A stretch of 9,517 nt of DNA from Alphaproteobacteria bacterium (GTDB lineage: Bacteria > Pseudomonadota > Alphaproteobacteria > JAJTHO01): positions 1 through 9,517 of the forward strand of contig JAJTHO010000129.1 in assembly GCA_021297975.1 (NCBI GenBank). The letters are read 5' to 3'. Position numbers and translations under genes: made by a program. Shown in pieces: positions 1-5,851 of this stretch (its first letter is position 1; every line of letters begins with the position of its first letter). The notes below the pieces were generated by a model. The model was given only the letters and a program-made list of their open reading frames with translations, was not told where the DNA came from and made no database searches.

Positions 1-256
1 GCTGGGTTTGCAGGATATGCGCGGTGGTCTCCTTGAGGCGTCTAAAGATGAGCGGCAGGCGCGGCAACACCTCAACAATCCCCATCACGGCAAGGTCTGA
101 GGCGGGAAAGAGGCTCTCGATACCGGCGGCGGCCATAGCGTCTGCGCCAATGCCGGATAGCTCCAGCGGCTCTGTTGTTTGTGCCCGGAGTGCCCGCGCC
201 ACTGCCGCGCCGAGAATATCGCCGGACAGCTCTCCGGCACTGAGGAACAGCTTCAT
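1..256 (-). CDS. lpxB: Lipid-A-disaccharide synthase LpxB, N-terminal 85 residues (partial)
   Basis: LpxB is a GT-B fold, membrane-associated glycosyltransferase. It joins UDP-2,3-diacylglucosamine to 2,3-diacylglucosamine-1-phosphate (lipid X), giving the lipid A disaccharide and UDP. Only the N-terminal 85 residues lie in the window; the gene runs off the left edge. The start is the ATG at 256-254. Reading leftward, the protein begins MKLFLSAGELSGDILGA, matching the family's N-terminal AGExSGDxLGA loop (residues 7-17). It continues with a GIGADAM segment (35-41), then SLFPASDLAVMGIVEVLPRL (48-67), a close match to the conserved LpxB block. The start codon overlaps the lpxI stop in an ATGA junction, so the pair is probably translationally coupled. 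No broken codons are seen in the visible part. Identification is firm from the two conserved blocks and from the position after lpxI. Confidence 0.95.
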   Translation of the reverse strand, partial: MKLFLSAGELSGDILGAAVARALRAQTTEPLELSGIGADAMAAAGIESLFPASDLAVMGIVEVLPRLPLIFRRLKETTAHILQTQ

Positions 257-1077
257 GGTGCGGGCACGCCTATCAGGAACAACCCGGCGGCATCCGCCGC
301 GCTCACAGCGGCATCGCGCTCAAACAGCAGCGTTTGCCCGGCCAGCGCCGCCACCCCGGCAAAGCCGTGCGCGGCTGCTTGATGCAGGGTATCAACCCCC
401 AACGCGGGGAGGTCTAGGCGTTGGTCTTGCTGGGGTTTGGGGGCTTTTACCAGTATTTTTGCGCCGTTAAAGCTATAGCCGCCGCAGCGCGCCAATAGGG
501 CGTCTGTGCCCTCAACCCCCTCAACTGCGAGGAGGCGCCCTTCAGCCACCACCACCGCTTGGCCAAGATCAAGCCCGCCCAGTTGATGCAGCGCGGCAAA
601 GCCAAGGCGAATATAGGTATTTTCGGCATCGGTGGGTTGGCGTTTTGACAGGCAGCGCGGGGGGATGAGTGCCCCGCCGAGCAGCTCATGCGCGCCGGTG
701 ACCTGAAACCCCTGTTCTTCTAAAAAGGCGGCAACGGTGCGCAGCAGGCTGTCGTCGCCATTCGGGCGCAGCTGTGAGAAACCGAGCCGCGCCAGCAGCT
801 TTGCGCCAACCGCATCGGGGGCGAGGCTGGTGAGCGGCGGGCGCTTCAGGCCGCCCGCAAAAATCACATGGGTGACGCCGTGCGCTCGAAACGCATCCAG
901 CGTCGCCGCCACCGCGCCGATGCGGCCAAGGGCATGGGGGTGTTGCTGCTCAGAAAGCCACGGGGCAGGCTCGCCCAGATGATGCAGGTAATAGGGGATG
1001 GAGGCCGCGCGGCAATGCTCTGCGAGAAGGCGGGGCAGCGCGCCATTGCCGGAGATGATGCCGTAGGTGGGGGACAT
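253..1077 (-). CDS. lpxI: UDP-2,3-diacylglucosamine pyrophosphatase LpxI (DUF1009)
   Basis: LpxI hydrolyses UDP-2,3-diacylglucosamine to lipid X and UMP at the cytoplasmic face of the inner membrane. It replaces LpxH in many alphaproteobacteria. The 274-residue product has the normal family length. It opens with the YGIISGNGALPRLLAE block (5-20) and has an HVIFAGGLKRP block (70-80), a GDDSLLR segment (107-113) and the KAPKPQQDQRLDLPALGVDT block (211-230). In that last block, D218 and D222 sit in the acidic region where the catalytic aspartate of characterised LpxI lies; the exact equivalence is inferred, not aligned. The product LpxB needs is thus made by the gene directly upstream, with which it shares a 4-nt ATGA overlap. 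The start at 1077 has only a weak AAGG about 12 nt upstream. The gene is divergent from the SIMPL gene and separated from lpxA by it, so it probably has its own promoter in 1078-1184. Confidence 0.95.
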   Translation of the reverse strand: MSPTYGIISGNGALPRLLAEHCRAASIPYYLHHLGEPAPWLSEQQHPHALGRIGAVAATLDAFRAHGVTHVIFAGGLKRPPLTSLAPDAVGAKLLARLGFSQLRPNGDDSLLRTVAAFLEEQGFQVTGAHELLGGALIPPRCLSKRQPTDAENTYIRLGFAALHQLGGLDLGQAVVVAEGRLLAVEGVEGTDALLARCGGYSFNGAKILVKAPKPQQDQRLDLPALGVDTLHQAAAHGFAGVAALAGQTLLFERDAAVSAADAAGLFLIGVPAP

Positions 1078-1184
1078 GGGTGAGCAAGCCTTAACAAGAA
1101 ATATAACGCTTTTGTGTTTAGCGGCTTTTGCCTGTAATTGCCAACACCAAGAAGGGCGTGTAAGGATTTTTCAGGGGTGCTCTG
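1078..1184. promoter_or_regulatory. Divergent intergenic region between lpxI and the SIMPL gene (putative promoters)
   Basis: These 107 bp separate two genes that point away from each other, so they should hold at least one promoter for each. On the minus strand a TATATT hexamer (1105-1100, one mismatch to TATAAT) lies 22 nt before the lpxI start codon, but no convincing -35 box sits 16-19 nt upstream of it. On the plus strand I find no good hexamer pair; AGGGG at 1173-1177 is the ribosome binding site of the SIMPL gene. Promoter placement here is inferred from gene layout more than from sequence. Confidence 0.3.
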
Positions 1185-1928
1185 ATGACGATAAAAAATC
1201 CTTTTTCGCTGAGTGGTTTCGGGGTTTCCGGTATCATTGCCGCCGCACTGCTGGCGTCTGGAACGTATGGCGCGGGCTGGCATATTGCAGACGGCTTAGA
1301 AAATATGAAGCGCGGTGAGCGCCAAGTATCGATTCGCGGCGTTGCCGAAGAATTTGTTGTGGCGGATTCCGTTGGCTGGACAATTAATTTTACCGCGAGC
1401 GGGGATGCGCTGGCAACCGTGCTCGCAAAGATTGAGCGCGATCAAGCAACCATCATCGCTTTTTTGAAGGCCTATGGTTTTCCCGCTGAGGAAATAACCC
1501 CAGGGCGGCTCAGTGTTGTGGATTTACTGGCACAGCAATACCGCAGCGGCGATGTGCAATCAAACCGCTATATTATCACCGCATCGGTACAGGTTCGCAG
1601 CAGTCTCGTTGACAGCGCGGTGAAGGCAAACCGCGCTATGGCGGAACTGGTGAAAAAAGAAGTGGTGCTGGCGGAATCAGCGGGCCCGCAATATCGCTTT
1701 ACCAAATTAAACGACGTGAAACCGGCCATGCTGGCCAGCGCCACGCAGGAAGCCCGCAAAGCCGCCGATGAATTTGTGAAAACCAGCGGTGCGTCTTTGG
1801 GTGAGCTGAAAACAGCCAGTCAGGGCTTGTTCAGCATTGAGGGGCGCGATGAAACGGTTTCGGAAAGCGAACAGGTGGATAAGAAAGTCCGCGTGGTGAC
1901 AACGTTGGAGTATTTTCTGGCGGATTGA
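1185..1928 (+). CDS. Membrane-anchored SIMPL-domain (DUF541) protein
   Basis: The 247-residue product looks like a SIMPL/DUF541 family protein (COG2859-like), a group of envelope proteins without a settled biochemical role. A single hydrophobic stretch at about residues 13-35 should act as an uncleaved N-terminal membrane anchor, leaving the rest in the periplasm. The domain begins with RQVSIRGVAEEFVVADSVGW (46-65), the strand pattern typical of the family start. It contains a SVQVRSS strand (134-140) and closes with KKVRVVTTLEYFLAD (233-247), a typical SIMPL ending. The ATG at 1185 is supported by AGGGG at 1173-1177, spaced 7 nt. The gene is a plus-strand insertion in an otherwise minus-strand lipid A cluster and converges on lpxA, with a strong terminator 50 bp past its stop. 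Its base composition does not stand out from its neighbours. Assignment to the family is fairly secure; any link to lipid A is only positional. Confidence 0.82.
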   Translation: MTIKNPFSLSGFGVSGIIAAALLASGTYGAGWHIADGLENMKRGERQVSIRGVAEEFVVADSVGWTINFTASGDALATVLAKIERDQATIIAFLKAYGFPAEEITPGRLSVVDLLAQQYRSGDVQSNRYIITASVQVRSSLVDSAVKANRAMAELVKKEVVLAESAGPQYRFTKLNDVKPAMLASATQEARKAADEFVKTSGASLGELKTASQGLFSIEGRDETVSESEQVDKKVRVVTTLEYFLAD

Positions 1929-1977
1929 TGCGCTGGGCGCGTTGATATTAAGAATGGTATAGAGCGCCGAATGGCGC

Positions 1978-2034
1978 AGCGCTCCCGCCCGGCGGCGAAG
2001 CCGCCTGGGGGCGGGGCGGGAGCGCTCACTTTTT
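1978..2034 (+). terminator. Nested-hairpin Rho-independent terminator after the SIMPL gene
   Basis: AGCGCTCCCGCCC at 1978-1990 pairs perfectly with GGGCGGGAGCGCT at 2014-2026, a 13-bp GC-rich stem. The loop carries a second stem, GGCGGC (1991-1996) and GCCGCC (2000-2005), closed by a GAA triloop. CAC then TTTTT (2030-2034) follows on the plus strand, so it should stop the SIMPL transcript. There is no T tract on the other side, so it is a poor intrinsic terminator for the converging lpxA transcript. A smaller hairpin, GCGCC/GGCGC (1964-1968 with 1973-1977), lies directly before it. The inner motif also resembles REP-type palindromes, so a dispersed repeat doubling as a terminator is possible. 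Confidence 0.75.
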
Positions 2035-2067
2035 AGGGGGCAGAATTATCTAGACAGCGCGTGAAGC

Positions 2068-2889
2068 TTACGCCGCTTCGGCGTCTGCCCCTGCCGCTAA
2101 GCCCCCCGCCACCGGGCGGCACAACTGTCTGCTGCTGGCGGAACGAATAAAGCCCACGAGGTCTTGAACCGCGCCGCTTGGGCTTGCGGCCAGCTTTTCC
2201 GTTTCAATCGCCACCGTGCTATCCTCGCGGAATAAATCGCGCACCGCGCGGCGGAGGGCGTGAATGTCTTCCCGCGAAAAGCCGCGCCGTTTCAGGCCAA
2301 CGATATTCAGCCCCGCAAGATGCGCCCGCTCACCCATCACGGTTGCAAACGGCAGCACATCGTGCTCAACCCCCGACAGGCCGCCAATCATGGCGTGTTT
2401 ACCGATGCGCACAAATTGATGCACCGCAGCCAGCCCGCCGATGACAACGTTATCCCCCACGGTAACATGCCCGGCGAGCGTGGCGTTGTTCGCCAGAATC
2501 ACCCCATCCCCAACCTGGCAATCATGAGCAATGTGCACGCCGACCATGAGGAGACAGCCAGCGCCCACACGGGTGAGCAGGCCGCCGCCTTGCGTTCCAG
2601 CATGGACGGTGACGTGTTCGCGGATGACGGTGTTGGCGCCAATCTCAACGCGGCTGGCTTCGCCGCCGTATTTCAAGTCTTGCGGCGGCAGACCGATGGT
2701 TGCAAAGGGATAGACGGTGCAGTTTTCCCCGATGGTGGTGTTGCCGCTAACAACCACATGAGAGAGGAGGCGAGTTCCCGCCTTGATGGTGGTGTTGCCG
2801 TCGACAACGCAATACGCGCCGATGCTGACGTTATCCTGAAGCGTGACGGTTGGGGCGATGATGGCGGTGGGGTGAACGTGCGCCGTCAC
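2068..2889 (-). CDS. lpxA: Acyl-ACP:UDP-N-acetylglucosamine O-acyltransferase LpxA
   Basis: LpxA makes the first acylation of lipid A synthesis, moving a 3-hydroxyacyl chain from acyl-ACP to O-3 of UDP-GlcNAc in the cytoplasm. The 273-residue product starts with HVHPTAIIAPT and has hexapeptide repeats of the left-handed beta-helix over about residues 10-185. VGVHIAHDC (116-124) carries the catalytic-base histidine H122, equivalent to H125 of the E. coli enzyme. IGLPPQDLKYGGE (65-77) and GLKRRGFSRE (198-207) are also family hallmarks, the latter opening the helical C-terminal domain. G170 falls at the hydrocarbon-ruler position (E. coli G173), which suggests a long rather than a C10 chain. The start is a GTG that directly follows the in-frame TAA of fabZ, so no earlier start is possible. 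The C-terminal 20 residues are rich in Ala and Gly and look like a non-conserved tail. Confidence 0.97.
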   Translation of the reverse strand: MTAHVHPTAIIAPTVTLQDNVSIGAYCVVDGNTTIKAGTRLLSHVVVSGNTTIGENCTVYPFATIGLPPQDLKYGGEASRVEIGANTVIREHVTVHAGTQGGGLLTRVGAGCLLMVGVHIAHDCQVGDGVILANNATLAGHVTVGDNVVIGGLAAVHQFVRIGKHAMIGGLSGVEHDVLPFATVMGERAHLAGLNIVGLKRRGFSREDIHALRRAVRDLFREDSTVAIETEKLAASPSGAVQDLVGFIRSASSRQLCRPVAGGLAAGADAEAA

Positions 2890-3381
2890 TTATTGATCCA
2901 TAATCATGGCGGTGAACACGGCTTCGGCGCAGACTTTGCCGTCCACAATCGCCTCACCGCGAAAGCGCCAGACATTGCGCCGGGCGTGTTGCTTGCTGAC
3001 GACCAGTTGAAGCTGATCCCCCGGCACAACCGGGCGGCGGAATTTGGCTTCTTCAATCCCCATGAAATAAACAAGGCGGCCTTCAAAGGCTTTGCCGAGG
3101 GTATAGACAACCAGCGCGCCGGCGGTTTGCGCCATCGCCTCAACAATCATCACACCGGGCATAACCGGGCGATCGGGGAAGTGGCCAACGAAGAAAAATT
3201 CATTAATCGTGACGTTTTTAATGCCGGTCGCACGCTCACCAATTTCGATATCGCGCATCCGGTCAATCATCAAAAAAGGATGGCGATGCGGGATAAGCCG
3301 CATGATATCCGCAATGTCAAAGACTATGGGAACAGGCACAGGAGAGGCCGAGGAATTGGTTTGTAGTGCGTTATCACTCAT
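2890..3381 (-). CDS. fabZ: 3-hydroxyacyl-[acyl-carrier-protein] dehydratase FabZ
   Basis: FabZ dehydrates 3-hydroxyacyl-ACP to trans-2-enoyl-ACP in fatty acid elongation. It competes with LpxA and LpxD for the same 3-hydroxyacyl-ACP, which explains its fixed place between their genes. The 163-residue product is a hot-dog fold protein. IMRLIPHRHPFLMID (26-40) is the conserved entry block. GHFPDRPVMPGVMIVEAMAQ (66-85) carries the catalytic pair H67 and E81, and KFRRPVVPGDQL (113-124) follows. A roughly 18-residue Ser/Pro-rich N-terminal extension precedes the domain and is probably disordered. The ATG at 3381 overlaps the lpxD stop (ATGA), and the TAA stop touches the lpxA GTG. There is little Shine-Dalgarno sequence before the start, so coupling to lpxD is likely. 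The identification is secure. Confidence 0.97.
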   Translation of the reverse strand: MSDNALQTNSSASPVPVPIVFDIADIMRLIPHRHPFLMIDRMRDIEIGERATGIKNVTINEFFFVGHFPDRPVMPGVMIVEAMAQTAGALVVYTLGKAFEGRLVYFMGIEEAKFRRPVVPGDQLQLVVSKQHARRNVWRFRGEAIVDGKVCAEAVFTAMIMDQ

Positions 3382-4334
3382 GCTTTTTTCGCCGTTGTTC
3401 GTCTGAGGTATGCTGTTTGCCGCAGCCAGTCGCCGAGTTCCTGCGCGGGGCGTCCGCCCACTTCACCGCCATTCGGCACATCACGCATGACCCCGCTTCC
3501 AGCGGCAATCTTAGCACCACTACCAACCTTAAGGTGTCCGGTCAAGCCCGCCTGGCCGCCGATTTGCACATAGGCTCCGAGGTGGGTTGAGCCGGAAATA
3601 CCAACCTGTCCGGCAATGATACAGCCGCGCCCAACCCGCACGTTATGGGCAATATGCACCATGTTATCCAGCATCGCGCCGTTTTCAATCACGGTATCGG
3701 GGCCTGCGCCGCGATCAATCGTGGCGTTGGCGCCGATTTCAACATCATTGCCGATGATAACCCGCCCAAGCTGCGGCACTTTTACCGGCTTTTCCGGGTC
3801 AAAGGCAAAGCCAAAGCCGGGCTGGCCAATGCGCGCACCGGGATAGATGACGGTGTTGTTGCCGATGATGGCATGGGAGATGCTGGCGTGGCTGCCGATG
3901 CGGCAATTTTCGCCAATGACAACGCCCGCGCCGATAACGGCCAGCGGCTCAACCACCGTGCCCGCGCCGATGGTGGCGGTTTTGTCGATAACGGCAGACG
4001 GATGCAGCAGCGGGGAGGGTTTTTCTTCGGGGTATAACGCCTGCGCAATCCGGGCATAGGCTTTATACGGGTCAGCGCTGATAACAGCAATGCAACCCGA
4101 GGGCAGCAGGGCGGCGTGTTCCGCACGGCAGAGCACAGCACCGGCATTGGTTTTAGCGGCGGTTTCTTTGTATTTGATATTGTCAAAAAAACTGATCTGG
4201 TCTGAGGTCGCGCTGTCCAGTGGCGCTACATCGGCAATCTTTAGCGGGCTATCCGGCACCGCCGAGCCCGCAAGCGCAGCCAATTCCGCCAGGGAGCGCG
4301 GGATAGGACGGGTGAAAAAGCGTGTATCAGCCAT
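3378..4334 (-). CDS. lpxD: UDP-3-O-(3-hydroxyacyl)glucosamine N-acyltransferase LpxD
   Basis: LpxD transfers a 3-hydroxyacyl chain from ACP to the amino group of UDP-3-O-acylglucosamine, giving UDP-2,3-diacylglucosamine in the cytoplasm. The 318-residue product is a little shorter than the roughly 340 residues common in the family. An N-terminal uridine-binding domain (about 1-108) contains a SATSDQISFFDN block (41-52). It is followed by the left-handed beta-helix of hexapeptide repeats (about 110-285). DNMVHIAHNV (223-232) holds the catalytic histidine H230, equivalent to E. coli H239. GGQAGLTGHLKVG (259-271) and the PAQEL segment near residue 296 are typical of the C-terminal part. It is the first gene of the minus-strand run; a candidate promoter lies about 60 bp upstream. 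The usual upstream partners bamA or ompH are absent: the next gene upstream is divergent. Confidence 0.97.
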   Translation of the reverse strand: MADTRFFTRPIPRSLAELAALAGSAVPDSPLKIADVAPLDSATSDQISFFDNIKYKETAAKTNAGAVLCRAEHAALLPSGCIAVISADPYKAYARIAQALYPEEKPSPLLHPSAVIDKTATIGAGTVVEPLAVIGAGVVIGENCRIGSHASISHAIIGNNTVIYPGARIGQPGFGFAFDPEKPVKVPQLGRVIIGNDVEIGANATIDRGAGPDTVIENGAMLDNMVHIAHNVRVGRGCIIAGQVGISGSTHLGAYVQIGGQAGLTGHLKVGSGAKIAAGSGVMRDVPNGGEVGGRPAQELGDWLRQTAYLRRTTAKKA

Positions 4335-4392
4335 GAGGCGGTGTAGCAGGGTGATAAGGGTTTGTTAAGACTTTGCTGATACACTGTTAACA

Positions 4393-4422
4393 ATTATACT
4401 GATGTACAGTGAAGTATGTCAT
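4393..4422 (-). promoter_or_regulatory. Candidate sigma70-type promoter for lpxD-fabZ-lpxA
   Basis: On the minus strand a perfect -10 hexamer TATAAT (4398-4393) is preceded, after an 18-nt spacer, by ATGACA (4422-4417), five of six matches to TTGACA. It would place the transcript start near 4386 and leave a leader of about 50 nt before the lpxD ATG at 4334. The -35 hexamer is the first six bases of the palindromic element at 4417-4526, so the element contributes half of the promoter. The call rests on consensus match and position only. Confidence 0.55.
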
Positions 4423-4526
4423 TCCGAGCACGCTAAACCGCAAGGTTTTGCGTTGTCGAGGAATCTCCCCGCATTCTAGGGGAGATCCCTCCATGCGGCT
4501 GCGTTGCAGCCTTAGTCGGGATGACA
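4417..4526. repeat. Palindromic repeat-like element with cloverleaf folding potential
   Basis: This 110-bp non-coding element is bounded by an 11-bp inverted repeat, TGTCATTCCGA (4417-4427) and TCGGGATGACA (4516-4526), with one G-T wobble. Three hairpins lie inside. Arm 1 is AAACC-GCAA-GGTTT (4435-4448), with a GNRA-type tetraloop; CGCAA/TTGCG (4439-4452) is an alternative pairing. Arm 2 pairs 4458-4470 with 4479-4491, 12 of 13 bp, around an 8-nt loop. Arm 3 is GGCTGC-GTT-GCAGCC (4497-4511). The ends resemble the GTCATTCC...GGAATGAC class of dispersed palindromic repeats known from many bacteria, including the Rickettsia-type palindromic elements. Only one copy is in the window, so its repeat status is inferred. 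It contains no ORF of its own and sits between divergent genes. Confidence 0.7.
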
Positions 4527-4563
4527 CGAGAGAAGAAAAAGTCTTTGAGGAAAGAGGTAAGCT

Positions 4564-4752
4564 ATGAATGTTCAACCCGTAACGGCGCCCCCCAATGCCG
4601 CAATTACCGCGATTAGTAAAATCCCCGAAAAACAACAGCCCTATCAAAAACCGATTCAAGAAATTGCTGTGAAAAATACCGCGCCGCCAGAGCCGCCAAG
4701 ACAGACGCGCGCAGATGCGCCGGGCGGGGCACTGGTCAATATCCTCGCTTAG
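4564..4752 (+). CDS. Small proline-rich protein of unknown function (62 aa)
   Basis: I do not recognise this 62-residue product. The case for it being a real gene is its ribosome binding site: AAAGAGG at 4551-4557, spaced 6 nt from the ATG at 4564, one of the best in the window. Composition is striking: 11 prolines, many Ala, Gln, Ile and Lys, no Cys, Trp or Phe, and glycine only as G54-G55. There is no signal peptide or membrane segment. The middle is a Pro/charged stretch (EKQQPYQKPIQEI at 22-34, PPEPPRQTR at 41-49), and the C-terminus turns hydrophobic (GGALVNILA, 54-62). That ending recalls, only loosely, the hydrophobic tails of some small YjfB-like proteins. It lies between the palindromic element and the ABC export operon, 76 nt before the adaptor gene, and could be cotranscribed with it. 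A non-coding leader is the alternative. Confidence 0.5.
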   Translation: MNVQPVTAPPNAAITAISKIPEKQQPYQKPIQEIAVKNTAPPEPPRQTRADAPGGALVNILA

Positions 4753-4828
4753 TTCCGACGCGGTTTCAGACAGCGGGGCTTGTTTTAGCGCGCGTTGCTG
4801 CCTAAATTGAGCTTGGATAGGAACGCGT

Positions 4829-5851
4829 ATGTCCCGGCGCCGCACCGGATTGCTAATCGGCATCCCGGTTTTACTGATTGTCCTGTATGGTCTTTCCAAG
4901 GCGGTATTGCCGCCGGTTGTGGCGGCGGCTAAGCCCACGCGCGGCGCAGCGGTTGAGGCGGTGTATGCAACCGGCACGGTGGAGGCCAGCGTCATGCTGC
5001 CCATCGCGCCGCGTCAGGCAGCACGCCTCACGGAACTGCTGGTGGATGAGGGGGCGCGGGTTCAAAAAGACCAAATCCTTGCGCAATTAGAGGAAAAAGA
5101 CGTGCTCAGCGCCCAGCAGCAGGCGGAGGCGCGGCTCGCTCTCAGCAAATCAACGTTTGAACGGCAAAACGAACTTGTAAAGCGCGGTTTTGCCAGCCGC
5201 CAGACAACGGATCAGGCACGCTCAGACATGCTGTCGGCAGAGGCCGATCTAGCGCGGGCAAAGGCCGAGCGGGCTTTTTTGCGCCTTCTTGCGCCCGCCG
5301 ATGGGGAAATAATCAAGCGCGACGGCGAAATTGGCCAGCTTATCCCGGCGGCGCAGCCGGTTTTCTGGCTGAAATGCTGCGCGCCGCTGCGGGTTACGGC
5401 GGCGGTTGATGAGGAAGACATTGCCCGCGTTGAACCGGGTCAAAAAGTATTGGTGCGGGCGGATGCCTTCCCCGGACAGACATTTCAAGGCACGGTGCAG
5501 GCAATAACGCCGAAAGGCGATGATATCGCCCGCAGTTTTCGCGTGCGCATTGGGCTGAATGAAGAAGATGTGCCGCTGAAAATCGGCATGACGGCAGAGA
5601 CGAACATTGTGCTGCGCACGGCGGAAAACGCGCTGCTGGTTCCCTCGCGTGCGGTTGTGGATAAAAAAGTCTGGCTGGTTGTGGACGGAAAATTGACGCG
5701 GCGCAGCGTTGAACTTGGCGCACAAGGCAAGGAACAAACCGAAATTCGCAGCGGGCTGGATGAGAGCGATGTTGTCGCCATTCCCGCGATAGGCAGCGGC
5801 AAGACATGGACGGAAGGCCAGCGCGTCCGGCAAAAAACCTATGCGCCTTGA
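4829..5851 (+). CDS. Periplasmic adaptor (membrane fusion protein) of an ABC exporter, MacA/DevB-like
   Basis: This 340-residue protein is the adaptor of a tripartite exporter, linking the inner-membrane permease to an outer-membrane channel. Residues 6-27 form an N-terminal membrane anchor. The first lipoyl half-motif lies at about 55-88 (RLTELLVDEGARVQKDQILA, 66-85). A coiled-coil hairpin follows at about 91-150, then the second lipoyl half (LRLLAPADGEIIKRDGEIGQ, 151-170), a beta-barrel (about 185-260) and a membrane-proximal domain with the LLVPSRAVV strand (269-277). The hairpin tip contains R112, L116 and S123 in the spacing R-x3-L-x6-S. This is the motif by which AcrA- and MacA-type adaptors engage TolC, so a TolC-like partner encoded elsewhere is predicted. 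The ATG at 4829 has AGGAA at 4819-4823. The 3' end overlaps the permease gene by 11 nt, which indicates an operon. Confidence 0.92.
   Translation: MSRRRTGLLIGIPVLLIVLYGLSKAVLPPVVAAAKPTRGAAVEAVYATGTVEASVMLPIAPRQAARLTELLVDEGARVQKDQILAQLEEKDVLSAQQQAEARLALSKSTFERQNELVKRGFASRQTTDQARSDMLSAEADLARAKAERAFLRLLAPADGEIIKRDGEIGQLIPAAQPVFWLKCCAPLRVTAAVDEEDIARVEPGQKVLVRADAFPGQTFQGTVQAITPKGDDIARSFRVRIGLNEEDVPLKIGMTAETNIVLRTAENALLVPSRAVVDKKVWLVVDGKLTRRSVELGAQGKEQTEIRSGLDESDVVAIPAIGSGKTWTEGQRVRQKTYAP

Noticed and set aside
24..470. A 148-codon plus-strand frame at the left edge.
   Set aside because: It is antisense to the well-supported lpxB and lpxI and has the Arg/Ala/Pro/Ser-rich composition of a GC-rich shadow frame.
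864..1283. A 139-codon minus-strand frame over the lpxI 5' end and the SIMPL 5' end.
   Set aside because: It is a shadow frame overlapping two real genes on both strands and shows no domain.
2260..3366. A 368-codon open frame on the plus strand opposite lpxA and fabZ.
   Set aside because: It lies wholly antisense to two unmistakable genes, its sequence mirrors the hexapeptide repeats of lpxA, and long antisense frames are common in GC-rich DNA.
4417..4526. The cloverleaf-like fold as a tRNA gene.
   Set aside because: Arm sizes, the 13-bp central stem and the absence of T-loop (TTCRA) and D-loop signatures or an acceptor CCA rule out a tRNA.
4527..4828. A plus-strand promoter for the small ORF and exporter operon.
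   Set aside because: I looked for hexamer pairs upstream of 4564 and 4829. Combinations such as TTGCAG with a downstream AT-rich box fall below a credible match, so no site is annotated.
4387..5004. A 205-codon minus-strand frame across the palindromic element, the small ORF and the adaptor start.
   Set aside because: It overlaps the adaptor coding region and runs through the repeat and its hairpins. It has no recognisable domain and no credible ribosome binding site, whereas the plus-strand small ORF has a strong one.
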